Of a DNA stretch of 64,000 nt, positions 10,030 through 18,558 are shown one piece after another; within the stretch, counting starts at the first letter, position 1; every line of letters begins with the position of its first letter. Position numbers and translations under genes: made by a program. The notes under the pieces are model-generated. The model made no database searches, was not told the origin of the DNA, and saw only the letters and a program-made list of their open reading frames with translations. Source of the DNA: an uncultured Chloroflexota bacterium. Its GTDB lineage: Bacteria > Chloroflexota > Anaerolineae > Anaerolineales > Villigracilaceae. Location: the NCBI GenBank assembly GCA_900696595.1, contig CAADGT010000084.1, forward strand, positions 20,802 through 84,801, written 5' to 3'.

Positions 10030-10098
10030 CCCAAACTCCCAGGACGCGAAAATCTCCCGGCTTTCGCGTTCCCAACAATGAGAGTCGTTGGGAACGCG

Positions 10099-10587
10099 CT
10101 AATTATTCAACGCGCCTGCGTTGATCCAATTTTTGATGACCTGCAATTCAGCCTCCGTCACTTTCGGTCCGCGGTCGGGCATCTCTCCTTCCGCGATCAA
10201 CTGCGCCAGCAGGCTTTCATCGGCGTTGCCGGGGACAATCACTGGCCCGTTGAAAGAGCCAGCCATGAGTTGTTCGTAGGTCAGCATATTGAGACCTTCC
10301 TTGACCCGTTCCACGCCGTGGCATTTGACGCACTTCGCTTCGAGGATGGGGTAAACGTCGGAGGCATAACTGATTGCGGTCGAGGCGGATTCTGTCGGGG
10401 GAGGCGCCGCCTCGACCGTCGGGACGAGCGTCTCTGTTGGAGGCGGAGTCGTCGTCGGCGGGGGAGGGGTTTGGGTGGACGGGACAGGCTCGGTCGGAGT
10501 CTGAGGCGCGGCGCCTGCGCATCCTGCGAGGAATGCGGCGAGAGCCAGGGCGCTCAGGAGGAGGACGGCATTCTTTAGGTTTTTCAT
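10099..10587 (-). CDS. Lipoprotein c-type cytochrome
   Basis: A 162-residue exported electron carrier. Residues 1-22 form a signal peptide ending in the lipobox LAGC (Cys23 would be lipidated). A Pro/Thr-rich linker of about 50 residues follows, then one haem-binding CVKCH at 86-90. The tail MLTYEQLMAG...VIVPGNADESLL...GEMPD resembles the cytochrome domains often annotated as planctomycete-type cytochrome C, with a Met in GEMPD as the likely second haem ligand. Start ATG 10587 is preceded by AAGGA; the frame is open upstream to 10734 but that part looks non-coding. It stands alone, so its redox partner is unknown. Confidence 0.9.
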   Translation of the reverse strand: MKNLKNAVLLLSALALAAFLAGCAGAAPQTPTEPVPSTQTPPPPTTTPPPTETLVPTVEAAPPPTESASTAISYASDVYPILEAKCVKCHGVERVKEGLNMLTYEQLMAGSFNGPVIVPGNADESLLAQLIAEGEMPDRGPKVTEAELQVIKNWINAGALNN

Positions 10588-10706
10588 GGTTTCCTTTTCC
10601 ATCTCGATAAAAATTTGGCATACTTTACGCGAAACGAATAAGGAAAGGATGAAGATTGTGTGCGATTTCTTACCGCGCAACCCTGTGAGTTTTGGCGGGA
10701 GGAAGG

Positions 10707-10712
10707 TATAAT
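10707..10712 (+). promoter_or_regulatory. Candidate -10 box for the gene at 10753
   Basis: TATAAT lies 40 bases before the ATG in the divergent intergenic region. No good -35 box is seen at 16-18 bases upstream, so support is from the -10 hexamer and position alone. Confidence 0.4.
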
Positions 10713-10752
10713 TCGTCCGCTTCAAAAAAGACACTTCACTTCAAGGCTGAGT

Positions 10753-12324
10753 ATGACCGGCGCAATTTCACTACCCAACGAGTATTGGATCAACCTCCAG
10801 GTTACACCCAAAGACATCGAACATTTGCATACATTTCTCTTTGAGAAGGAGACGCCCATGACTGCGGGCGACCTTGTCGCGGAGTTTGTTGAGTCGCGCC
10901 TGCGCGCGGAGAAACTTTCGGCGGAAAAGCAAAAACCGGCCGGGAGGACTTTCCTGCCGAAGGAAAAATATTCCGTGGGCGAAGAACTGGTCTTTCCCGC
11001 GCTCGGCTGGCGCAGCGGGGCGGTGATAAGCGCGCGCGCGGGCGTAAACCCGGGGGTGGATTCCTTCGATGTCATCACGGTTAAGTTTGACGACGGATCG
11101 TCGCGTATGTTTGCGGCAGGACTTGCCTTGCACGCTCTGAACGAATCTCCCGCTGATAAGCCCGTTGAAAACGATTCGCCCACCGCGCAGGTTGTGGCGG
11201 AACACGGCGACGCGCTCGATAAAAAACTGGAGGAAGCCTTCGCCGCCGACGAGGGACTGGTAAAGATTGCGGGGCGCTGGTTTCCGCGCTCGCTGTTGAT
11301 AGACGTTAATGAAGGGCAGTTGAATCTCGTTGAAGCCGCGCTGGATATGGCCGGCGGCGAACCCATGCCAACGAGCGACTTGATGAAGGACAGCGAACTC
11401 CCCGTCGGGGCGAATCCAAAACTTGCGGAGTTTTCCCTGAATTATGCCATGCAGGCGGATGGGCGCTTCGATGAAGTCGGTCCTGTTGGGCAGGTGCTTT
11501 GGTGTTTGCGCCGCCTCGAGCCGGATTTCGTGCGCGAAGTTCCGCCGCCGCTGCGCTACGTCGAGATTCCTCACGACCGGAGCCTGCTCAACCCTGAAAT
11601 GATCGCGCTCGAAGCCCAATTGGACGACGAGTTGACCGACGCCGACGGCGCCGAAGCGCGCGATGAAATCTCCTCGGCTTCGATTACGTTGATCTATCCG
11701 CATCTGCGCGCCGGGACTCTGCCGGTTTCTCCGCGTACGCGCAAGTTATTCCCGACCGCCTATGAATCGCCGCGAGTGCGCTTCACCCTGGTGGATGGAA
11801 AGACGAATCAACGCTTTCCAGCCTGGGTTGTTCTCGAACACGGTTATGTTTACGGTTTGCGCGAATGGTACAAGGCGCATCAGTTGATCCCCGGCTCGCT
11901 GGTGCAACTTCGCCGGGGAGATCGTCCCGGCGAGGCGATCGTCGAGGCGCGCACGCAGCGCTCTGCCAAAGATTGGGTGCGCACGGTCATGGTTGGTTCG
12001 GATGGCGTCGTCGTTTTTGCTCTGCTCAAACAGCCCATCACAGCCGAATTCAACGAGCGCATGGTCGTGCATGTGCCGGACTTCAAGGCGCTCGACCCGG
12101 TCTGGGAGAAGAAACGTCCCTTCGATGAATTGCTCCTGATGGTGACGCGCGAACTGGCGAAATCGAACCCGCAGGGACACGTCCACGCGCAGGAGTTGTA
12201 CGCGGCGATGAACCTCGTCCGCAGGACGCCGCCCGCGCCGATATTTGCCGCCCTGGAATCAAACCCGGCATTCAAACATGTCGGCGACTTGCACTTCCGC
12301 CTCGCCGAGGAGGTGGCGGTATGA
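10753..12324 (+). CDS. Conserved-looking protein of unknown function
   Basis: A 523-residue soluble protein that I do not recognise. ATG 10753 (MTGAISLPNEYWINLQV) is chosen because a short UTR with a TATAAT box lies upstream. The N-terminal third contains EKYSVGEELVFPALGWRSGAVIS, a pattern like a small beta-barrel that reads chromatin or RNA, followed by an acidic middle and a C-terminal half with FPAWVVLEHGYVYGLREWY and a basic LVQLRRGDRPGE strand. There is no signal peptide, membrane helix or obvious catalytic motif. Its stop overlaps the start of the next gene by 4 bases. The coupling to a protein with a helix-turn-helix-like end hints at nucleic-acid work, but this is inference. Confidence 0.75.
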   Translation: MTGAISLPNEYWINLQVTPKDIEHLHTFLFEKETPMTAGDLVAEFVESRLRAEKLSAEKQKPAGRTFLPKEKYSVGEELVFPALGWRSGAVISARAGVNPGVDSFDVITVKFDDGSSRMFAAGLALHALNESPADKPVENDSPTAQVVAEHGDALDKKLEEAFAADEGLVKIAGRWFPRSLLIDVNEGQLNLVEAALDMAGGEPMPTSDLMKDSELPVGANPKLAEFSLNYAMQADGRFDEVGPVGQVLWCLRRLEPDFVREVPPPLRYVEIPHDRSLLNPEMIALEAQLDDELTDADGAEARDEISSASITLIYPHLRAGTLPVSPRTRKLFPTAYESPRVRFTLVDGKTNQRFPAWVVLEHGYVYGLREWYKAHQLIPGSLVQLRRGDRPGEAIVEARTQRSAKDWVRTVMVGSDGVVVFALLKQPITAEFNERMVVHVPDFKALDPVWEKKRPFDELLLMVTRELAKSNPQGHVHAQELYAAMNLVRRTPPAPIFAALESNPAFKHVGDLHFRLAEEVAV

Positions 12325-12761
12325 GCCTGCTAAAGCCAAACGCTAAAACCCCGTTTCACATTGATTTTGATTGGTGGAAGCAGAACGAGCGCGACTGGCA
12401 CGTCTTCCTGCGTTCCTTTCTGTGCGCCGACCATCAGGAAACGTTCGCCAATGTCGAGGAAGACGGCTTGATGGATTGGATAGATCCGCATACCGCCGAA
12501 GTGAAACAGGTGGACGGCGTGCAGCACGCGCTCATCAGCCACTGCGCGCAACTGCCGGATTTCGTCAACCAGCGCACTGCGCTCGTCGAGGCGATCTTCC
12601 GCTTGTTTCTCGCCAACGGCAATATTCCCATGACCGCCGAGGAATTGAGCAAAAAACTTGGGAAGTCAGCCGACACCATATTGCGCACCATCGCCGGTCC
12701 GCGCGTGTACCGCGGCTTAAGACCGATCTTGAGCCAGTCAGCCGGACCGCGCGCCGGGTAA
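12321..12761 (+). CDS. Small protein with C-terminal winged-helix-like segment
   Basis: A 146-residue protein, not recognised. The N-terminal part has aromatic-rich FDWWKQNERDWHVFLRSFL (a helix-forming segment). The C-terminal part, IPMTAEELSKKLGKSADTILRTI, reads as a helix-turn-helix: AEELSKKLG as first helix and SADTILRTI as recognition helix. GPRVYRGLRP after it could be the wing. Translationally coupled (ATGA) to the 523-residue gene before it, and only 11 bases before a tRNA gene. A shared function for the pair is likely; its nature is unknown. Confidence 0.7.
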   Translation: MSLLKPNAKTPFHIDFDWWKQNERDWHVFLRSFLCADHQETFANVEEDGLMDWIDPHTAEVKQVDGVQHALISHCAQLPDFVNQRTALVEAIFRLFLANGNIPMTAEELSKKLGKSADTILRTIAGPRVYRGLRPILSQSAGPRAG

Positions 12762-12772
12762 AATAAAAATGT

Positions 12773-12845
12773 GCCCCCGTAGCTCAATGGACAGAGCAGC
12801 AGCCTTCTAAGCTGTTGGTTGGGAGTTCGATTCTCTCCGGGGGCG
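12773..12845 (+). tRNA. tRNA-Arg (anticodon UCU)
   Basis: A 73-nt cloverleaf with a 7-bp acceptor stem (GCCCCCG with CGGGGGC), a D arm containing AGCTCAATGGACAGAGC, an anticodon loop CTTCTAA giving anticodon TCT, and a T arm with GTTCGATTC. Discriminator base is G. The 3' CCA is not encoded. It reads AGA codons. Confidence 0.96.
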
Positions 12846-12883
12846 CTGGAAAGTTGCCGGTGCGATATTCAAGGAGTTTCCCC

Positions 12884-13267
12884 ATGCCTACCGTGATTCG
12901 AAAAACGCATGAAACACTCATGGAGGTTCGGCGCGGCATCCTCCGTTCGGTCAGTTGGCAGGTCAGGACTGGCGTTTGGGACCCCCCGACGGACGTTTAC
13001 GAGACCGAAGACGCCTACATCGTGCGCATGGAAATAGCGGGAATGAGCGAGGGAAATTTCGACGTCTCGATACAGGATGACACGCTTTACGTCACGGGTT
13101 TCAGACCCGACTTCCCCGCGAGGCGCGCCTACCATCAGATGGAAATCCGTTCCGGAAAATTTACGAATGCGGTGGCCCTGCCCGGTCCCGTCAATTCAGA
13201 TCGCGCCCTCGCCGAATACCGCGACGGCTTCCTGACCATCACCCTTCCGAAAGAAACGACGAACTGA
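12884..13267 (+). CDS. Small heat-shock protein Hsp20/alpha-crystallin
   Basis: A 127-residue ATP-independent holdase that binds unfolding proteins. The alpha-crystallin domain spans roughly residues 30-120: [20 protein letters not shown], the [12 protein letters not shown] strand, and the closing [13 protein letters not shown] with the conserved G-x-L pattern. ATG 12884 is supported by AAGGAG at 12871-12876. It lies 10 bases before lon, so chaperone and protease are likely co-expressed as a stress unit. No CIRCE element is seen upstream. Confidence 0.93.
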   Translation: MPTVIRKTHETLMEVRRGILRSVSWQVRTGVWDPPTDVYETEDAYIVRMEIAGMSEGNFDVSIQDDTLYVTGFRPDFPARRAYHQMEIRSGKFTNAVALPGPVNSDRALAEYRDGFLTITLPKETTN

Positions 13268-13277
13268 GGCTGAAGCG

Positions 13278-15896
13278 ATGCCCGCAGAAAAATGGCAGTC
13301 CGGCTTGCAAAATTTCCTCCACATGGCGGGCGATAACGAAGGGGATTTTTCCAGATCGCTCCTGTCTTCCTTGATCCCCCAGTTCCAGAAAAAGGGAGAC
13401 GGCTCATCGTCCGCGTCGGGAGCGGAGGGCGCCCCCGAAAAAATGAGTCTACCCGACATCCTTCCCATCCTGCCCCTGCGCGGCGTGGTCGTCTATCCAA
13501 ACACCGCCGTCCCGCTCACGGTTGGACAGCCGCGCTCCATCCGCCTCGTGGACGACGTTGTCAGCGCCGACAAACTCGTTGGGCTGGTGGCTGCGATCAA
13601 CCCCGAATTGGAGACGCCGGGACCGAACGAATTATATAAAGTAGGCACCATCGCCACCGTCCATCGTTTGCTTCGCGCTCCTGATGGGACGGTCAGGCTT
13701 CTCGTGCAAGGCATGGAGCGCTTCCGCCTCGGCGAATTTGTCGAAGAGGAACCCTACCTTAAAGCCCGCATTCTGCGCGCGCCTGAATCGGACGAAAGAA
13801 ACATCGAAACTGACGCCCTCGCCCGCAACGCCCGCGACCAGTTTCAGGCGATCACGCAGATGATTCCCTCCTTCCCGGAGGAACTGGCCAGCTCCATCCT
13901 CTCGCTCGAAGACCCGCTTCAGACCGTGTACACCATCGCCAACTTCCAGCGCATCGAGTTGAAGGATGCGCAGGAGATTCTCGACCTCGATTCGGTCTAC
14001 GACAAATTAAAGAAATTGATCGGCTTGCTCGTGCGCGAAGCCGAAGTCCTGACCATCGGGCAGAAGATCCAAAACGAGGCGCGCGGCGAGATCGAAAAAG
14101 TCCAGCGCGACTACTTCCTGCGCGAACAGATGAAAGCCATCCAGCGCGAACTCGGCGAACGCGATGAACAGGGCGTCGAAATCGAAGAGTTTCGCAAGAA
14201 AATCGAAGAAGCGAAAATGCCCGAAGAGGCGGATAAACAGGCGAAGCGCGAACTGGACCGCCTCTCACGCCTGCCGACCGCCGCCGCAGAATACGGCGTC
14301 ATCCGCACCTATCTCGACACGCTCGTCTCGCTTCCGTGGGCGACCGGCACCGAGGACAACCTTGACATCTCCCATGCGCGACAGGTCTTGAACAAAGATC
14401 ACTACGGCTTGGAGGATGTGAAAGACCGCATCCTTGAGTTTCTTGCCATCCGCAAACTGCGCCTCGACCGGATCAACGACAAGAAGGAAGAATCTACCGA
14501 TTTAATCCGCCGCGAGCGCGAGGGCGTCATCCTCTGTTTCGTCGGCCCGCCCGGGGTTGGCAAGACCTCCCTGGGACAATCCATCGCCCACGCCATGGGA
14601 CGCAAATTCATCCGCGCCTCGCTCGGCGGCGTGCGCGACGAAGCCGAGATTCGCGGACATCGCCGCACCTACATCGGCGCCATGCCGGGGCGCATCCTGC
14701 AATCCCTGCGGCGCATCGGCTCGCGCAACCCGGTCTTCATGCTCGACGAAGTGGATAAACTCACCAACGACTTTCACGGCGACCCGTCCTCCGCCCTGCT
14801 CGAAGTCCTCGACCCCGAACAGAACGGCGAATTCCGCGACAACTACCTCGAAGTCGCCTACGACCTCTCGCAGGTCTTCTTCATCGCCACCGCCAACACG
14901 CTCGAATACATCCCCGGCCCCCTGCGCGACCGCATGGAGATGATCTACCTCTCCGGCTACACCGAAAGCGAAAAAATGCACATCGCGCGCGGATATCTGA
15001 TCCCGCGCCAGATCCGCGAAAACAGCCTGCGCAAGAACGAAGTCACCTTCAGCGACGAAGCCTTGAAGATGATCATCCGCCAATACACGCGCGAAGCGGG
15101 CGTGCGCAATTTGGAGCGCAAGATCGGCGCGGTTTGCCGCAAAGTCGGAACGCATATCGCCGAAGGCAAGGCGAAGAAATATCGCATTAACCCAAAACGG
15201 GTCGAAACCTTCCTCGACACCCCGATCTTCCTTGGACCCGAAGAACTCAACAAACGCACCTCCATCCCCGGCGTCGTCCCGGGACTCGCGTGGACGTCCT
15301 TCGGCGGCGACGTCATGCTGATCGAAGCCACCGCCATGCCCGGCGGGCGCGGATTCCAGATCACCGGCTCGGTCGGCAACGTCATGCAAGAATCGGCCCG
15401 CGCCGCATTATCCTACGTCCGCTCCCGCTCCGAAGACTTCAGCATCCCGCATGAATACTTCGACAAGCACGACATCCACATGCACGTCCCGGCCGGCTCC
15501 ACGCCCAAAGACGGCCCCTCTGCCGGAATCACCATGGCAGCCTCGCTCATCTCCCTCATCACCGGGCGCAAGGCCAACCCCCAAATTGGCATGACCGGCG
15601 AGATCACCCTCCGGGGTCAGGTGTTGCCCATCGGCGGCGTCAAAGAAAAAGTCCTCGCCGCGCATCGAAGCGGACTCAGCACAGTCATCCTCCCCAAACA
15701 GAACGAAAAAGACCTGGACGACGTGCCGGACGAGATACGCAAATCCATGAAGTTCGTATTCGCCGAAAGCGTGGACGACGTTATTTCCGCCGCATTAGAG
15801 AAACCGAAAGGCAAAAAGAAAAAACCGGGCAAAACGGCAAAACCCAAAACGAAGAGAGCAAAAAAGAATGGCAAAACAAAAAATCCTGCTCGCTGA
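13278..15896 (+). CDS. lon: ATP-dependent protease Lon
   Basis: Lon degrades misfolded and regulatory proteins. The 872-residue product has the N-terminal substrate-binding LON domain ([17 protein letters not shown] from about residue 65), a coiled-coil centre, an AAA+ module with Walker A GPPGVGKT near residue 423, and a C-terminal protease domain. The catalytic Ser748 is in PKDGPSAG and the catalytic Lys791 is in GGVKEKV; their 43-residue spacing equals that in E. coli. A Lys-rich tail of about 30 residues follows the protease domain, and its end overlaps the next gene by 29 bases. About 60 poorly conserved residues precede the LON domain. Confidence 0.97.
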   Translation: MPAEKWQSGLQNFLHMAGDNEGDFSRSLLSSLIPQFQKKGDGSSSASGAEGAPEKMSLPDILPILPLRGVVVYPNTAVPLTVGQPRSIRLVDDVVSADKLVGLVAAINPELETPGPNELYKVGTIATVHRLLRAPDGTVRLLVQGMERFRLGEFVEEEPYLKARILRAPESDERNIETDALARNARDQFQAITQMIPSFPEELASSILSLEDPLQTVYTIANFQRIELKDAQEILDLDSVYDKLKKLIGLLVREAEVLTIGQKIQNEARGEIEKVQRDYFLREQMKAIQRELGERDEQGVEIEEFRKKIEEAKMPEEADKQAKRELDRLSRLPTAAAEYGVIRTYLDTLVSLPWATGTEDNLDISHARQVLNKDHYGLEDVKDRILEFLAIRKLRLDRINDKKEESTDLIRREREGVILCFVGPPGVGKTSLGQSIAHAMGRKFIRASLGGVRDEAEIRGHRRTYIGAMPGRILQSLRRIGSRNPVFMLDEVDKLTNDFHGDPSSALLEVLDPEQNGEFRDNYLEVAYDLSQVFFIATANTLEYIPGPLRDRMEMIYLSGYTESEKMHIARGYLIPRQIRENSLRKNEVTFSDEALKMIIRQYTREAGVRNLERKIGAVCRKVGTHIAEGKAKKYRINPKRVETFLDTPIFLGPEELNKRTSIPGVVPGLAWTSFGGDVMLIEATAMPGGRGFQITGSVGNVMQESARAALSYVRSRSEDFSIPHEYFDKHDIHMHVPAGSTPKDGPSAGITMAASLISLITGRKANPQIGMTGEITLRGQVLPIGGVKEKVLAAHRSGLSTVILPKQNEKDLDDVPDEIRKSMKFVFAESVDDVISAALEKPKGKKKKPGKTAKPKTKRAKKNGKTKNPAR

Positions 15897-16230
15897 GGAC
15901 GATCACACCATGGTTTCCCTGCTGACGACGCTCCTGACGATGGAGGGTTATGAAGTGACCAGCATAGACGCCGGCGCGGACGTGGTCGCCGCCGCGCGCT
16001 CCATCAAACCCGACGCGCTGATCCTGGACGTGCATCTCTTCGGGCAGAACGGGTTGGATATTATGGAAAAATTGCGCAAGTCGAAAGACACAAACAGACT
16101 GCGCGTGTTGATGTCTTCCGGCGCAAACGTGCGCGAGGAATGTATACAACGCGGCGCAGACGGCTTCCTGATGAAACCCTACATGCCCGACGACCTGTTC
16201 AACCTGCTTCGGCGGGTCATCTCTCCATGA
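15868..16230 (+). CDS. Stand-alone response regulator receiver protein
   Basis: A 120-residue CheY-like receiver without output domain. The acidic pair is E10-D11-D12, the phospho-acceptor is Asp54 in LILDVHLFG, the switch residue Ser is in VLMSSGA, and the conserved Lys103 is in FLMKPY. It starts inside the Lys-rich tail of lon (29-base overlap in another frame) and its stop overlaps the next ATG. It could relay phosphate between kinases or act on protein quality control through its linkage to lon; neither can be shown from sequence. No kinase gene is adjacent. Confidence 0.9.
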   Translation: MAKQKILLAEDDHTMVSLLTTLLTMEGYEVTSIDAGADVVAAARSIKPDALILDVHLFGQNGLDIMEKLRKSKDTNRLRVLMSSGANVREECIQRGADGFLMKPYMPDDLFNLLRRVISP

Positions 16231-16649
16231 AGATACGCCAATTCGATTTCGCCGCAGATTACGAGCGCGTCGTCAAATTGTGGGAGACCATCGAAATCGG
16301 CATGCGCGTCGGTCCCTCCGACGCGCCCGATGAGATAAAAAAGAAACTCGAGCGCGACCCCGACCTCTTCCTGGTCGCCGAAAACAAAAACGAGATCGTC
16401 GGCTCGATCATTGGCGCCTTCGACGGACGCCGCGGCATGATATACCACCTCGCCGTGCGGAGCGATTTCCGTCGCAGGGGGATCGGGCAGGCATTGCTGA
16501 CGGAAGTCGAAAAGCGTCTCAAGGCAAAAGGCTGCATCAAGTGCCTGCTCATCGTGACGGACGACAACGACGGCGCAAAACATTTCTACCATGAGCGCGG
16601 CTGGAATTTGCTCCCCGACGATCGCGTCTTCTCGAAGATGTTCGTATGA
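16227..16649 (+). CDS. GNAT-family N-acetyltransferase
   Basis: A 140-residue acetyl-CoA-dependent acetyltransferase. The acetyl-CoA binding motif A is clear: LAVRSDFRRRGIGQALL (about residues 75-91), with R/Q-x-x-G-x-A/G as RRRGIG. Motif B follows as HFYHERGW. The sequence is similar in build to RimI/YpeA-like GNATs, but the substrate is unknown. ATGA overlap with the receiver gene indicates translational coupling. Confidence 0.88.
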   Translation: MKIRQFDFAADYERVVKLWETIEIGMRVGPSDAPDEIKKKLERDPDLFLVAENKNEIVGSIIGAFDGRRGMIYHLAVRSDFRRRGIGQALLTEVEKRLKAKGCIKCLLIVTDDNDGAKHFYHERGWNLLPDDRVFSKMFV

Positions 16650-16700
16650 CGATTCTAAAAATGATCCTGCGTCGTTCCCGGCGCGGGGAGCGGTAAACAC

Positions 16701-17195
16701 ATGACGATTCGATTTGGGATCATCACCCTCTCCGACCGATCCGCGCGCGGCGAACGGGAAGACGCCTCCGCTCCCGCCCTCGCCTCTTTTCTCCAAGCCG
16801 AAAACTGTTCGGTCTTAAAGCGCCTCATCCTCCCCGACGACGAATCTGCGCTGCGCCAGACCCTCGCGGAATGGGCGGACAGCGACGAACTCGACGTGAT
16901 CCTCACAACGGGAAGCACCGGCTTCTCGCCCCGCGACATCGCCCCCGAAGCGACCAAAGCCGTCGTTGAAAAAGACGCCCCCGGCCTCGCCGAAGCGATG
17001 CGCGCTCAATCGCTCACGAAAACCAAACACGCCATGCTCTCGCGCGCCGCAGCCGGTATCCGCGGCAGAACCCTGATCATCAACCTGCCCGGCAGCCCCA
17101 GGGGCGCGCTTGAGAACCTGGGCTTTATCTTCCCCGCCCTCCCGCACGCCGTCCAACTCCTGCGTGAAGACCCGCGCTCCGAAGCGTCGCATTGA
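16701..17195 (+). CDS. mogA: Molybdopterin adenylyltransferase (MogA/MoaB family)
   Basis: MogA adenylates molybdopterin before molybdenum insertion in cofactor synthesis. The 164-residue product starts FGIITLSDRSARGERED, a typical MogA N-terminus. The MPT-binding motif appears as TTGSTGFSPRDIAPEAT (about residues 71-87), and GRTLIINLPGSPRGA is the conserved C-terminal motif. Length fits MogA/MoaB. No other molybdenum cofactor genes are adjacent. After its stop, the next 314 bases hold only repeats and a promoter. Confidence 0.92.
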   Translation: MTIRFGIITLSDRSARGEREDASAPALASFLQAENCSVLKRLILPDDESALRQTLAEWADSDELDVILTTGSTGFSPRDIAPEATKAVVEKDAPGLAEAMRAQSLTKTKHAMLSRAAAGIRGRTLIINLPGSPRGALENLGFIFPALPHAVQLLREDPRSEASH

Positions 17196-17201
17196 AGCGC
17201 G

Positions 17202-17277
17202 GGACGCAAAGCCCCCGGATTTTGCCTCGAAAGCCGAGAGACTTTCGACTCCGCCCCTGACAACCTTTGCGCGCGTC
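17202..17277. repeat. Dispersed repeat, copy 2
   Basis: Aligns with 8781-8856 over about 75 bases, with shared blocks GATTTTGCCTCGAAAG and TTTGCGCGCGT. A shortened related end, CCTGACATGTTTTGC, recurs at 17402-17416. Part of the 314-base gene-free spacer between mogA and efp (17196-17509). Confidence 0.65.
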
Positions 17278-17313
17278 TTGCCCGGTGTGCAAGCAAAGGT
17301 TGTCAGCGCCTCC

Positions 17314-17397
17314 GCTCAAGCCGCCGTCCTGTGCGAAGCCCCCTGTGGGCGGCGGTTTACGAGGGAAATCCCGCGCCGAGGACGGCGCTGGGAGCAG
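17314..17397. repeat. GC-rich dispersed inverted-repeat element, copy 1
   Basis: An 84-bp element bounded by AAGCCGCCGTCCT and AGGACGGCGCT, which are near inverted repeats. The same element lies in the opposite orientation at 35909-35988. It contains inner complementary blocks (GCCGCC with GGCGGC) and could fold into a branched hairpin. It lies in the mogA-efp spacer. Confidence 0.75.
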
Positions 17398-17458
17398 GTT
17401 ACCTGACATGTTTTGCATGCACACTTGCCCGGTCTACTAGCCATGAATCGCAACTCAT

Positions 17459-17467
17459 TGGTATAAT
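17459..17467 (+). promoter_or_regulatory. Extended -10 promoter of efp
   Basis: TGGTATAAT at 17459-17467 is an extended -10 box (TGn followed by TATAAT). It lies 43 bases before the efp ATG. The -35 region is weak, as is common for extended -10 promoters. Confidence 0.65.
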
Positions 17468-17509
17468 CCGCCCGCTTTCATAAAAACCAAACCAAGGAAA
17501 TACAATTGT

Positions 17510-18067
17510 ATGATAGATGTAAACGAACTTCGCAAAGGAGTCACCTTCGAACTCGACGGCGGACTCTATAAAGTGGTGGACTACAGCCATAACAAGACCG
17601 GGCGCGGCAATGCCAACATCCGCATCAAGGCGCGCAACCTGCTCACCGGCGCCAACATCGAACGCACCTTCAATTCGGGGCTTTCCGTGCAGGATGTCAG
17701 CCTTGATTTCGCCAACGTCTCCTACCTTTATAACGACGGCGACCTGTACTATTTCATGGATAAAGTCACCTTCGAACAGCCCGCCATCAAAAAAGAATCG
17801 CTCGGCGAAAGCGCGCAATACCTCCAGGAAGGCATGGAGGTCAAACTGACCTTCTACAAAGGCGAAGCCATAGACGTGGAAATGCCCACCTCGGTGGATT
17901 TGAAAGTCGTCGAAGCCGAAATGGCGATCCGCGGCGACACCGCCACTGGTGTGACGAAGAAAGTCACGACCGAGACCGGGTTGACCGTGCAATGTCCGAA
18001 CTTCGTCAACGTGGGCGACACCATCCGCGTGGACACGCGCACGGGCGAGTACGTCACGCGCGTGTAA
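17510..18067 (+). CDS. efp: Translation elongation factor P
   Basis: EF-P relieves ribosome stalling at polyproline stretches. The 185-residue product has the three-domain family layout: KOW-like domain I, OB domain II with MPTSVDLKVVEAE, and domain III with the signature GDTIRVDTRTGEY near the end. The domain-I loop that reaches the P-site tRNA reads HNKTGRGNA, where most relatives have PGKGGA. The tip residue is Arg32, and the preceding Pro is Thr. In proteobacteria Arg-type EF-P is rhamnosylated by EarP, which is not in this window. It is followed after 2 bases by a Cys-rich gene. Confidence 0.96.
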   Translation: MIDVNELRKGVTFELDGGLYKVVDYSHNKTGRGNANIRIKARNLLTGANIERTFNSGLSVQDVSLDFANVSYLYNDGDLYYFMDKVTFEQPAIKKESLGESAQYLQEGMEVKLTFYKGEAIDVEMPTSVDLKVVEAEMAIRGDTATGVTKKVTTETGLTVQCPNFVNVGDTIRVDTRTGEYVTRV

Positions 18068-18069
18068 AG

Positions 18070-18402
18070 ATGAAAACCCCCTCCGGTCAGGAGTGCATAC
18101 ACTTCTACGGCGACTACTTCCGCGGCAAAAACGTGGAGGAATGCCGGTTACTCAAGGCGCAGAACCAGCCGTGGACGCGCGACCTGTGCGCGACCTGCCC
18201 GGTTCCGGCGATCGCCCGCGCCAACTCCTGCCAGCATATGAAACTGAACGCCGTTGTCGCGCGTCCTTTGACCGCCCTTTTTCAACGCCGCGTCCAGGTT
18301 CAGGCAATTTGTGAAAAATCGAAACAAAACATCCCAGAACCTCAGGTAGGGTGCGGCGAATGTCACGCCCTGCCGTTCAAGTTCGAGATCCGCGAAAATT
18401 GA
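18070..18402 (+). CDS. Cysteine-rich small protein coupled to efp
   Basis: A 110-residue protein, not recognised. It has eight cysteines: single Cys at residues 9 and 25, a CATC pair at about 40-43, Cys at about 54, Cys near 83, and a closing CGEC pair near 98-101. Paired CxxC motifs suggest a zinc- or iron-sulfur-binding fold. There is no signal peptide or membrane helix. ATG 18070 begins 2 bases after the efp stop; there is no separate ribosome site, so it depends on efp translation. A link to translation or redox sensing is only a guess from context. Confidence 0.75.
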   Translation: MKTPSGQECIHFYGDYFRGKNVEECRLLKAQNQPWTRDLCATCPVPAIARANSCQHMKLNAVVARPLTALFQRRVQVQAICEKSKQNIPEPQVGCGECHALPFKFEIREN

Positions 18403-18558
18403 ATCCGCTAAAAGAACGTTTCTTGAGTCATTCCTGCGCGCAGAATTGACCGATTGCGCCGACAAACACGGTTTTTTTTTGATTGTGATAATTCCGCAAG
18501 GATGCGCGCCTTCCGCGCGCCCAAGAAAAAGTCTTTAAAGCGGGGGAAATTTCACCTC

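Noticed and set aside
14502..15389. Long minus-strand open frame in lon
   Set aside because: Fully inside the conserved AAA+ and protease part of lon; no independent features.
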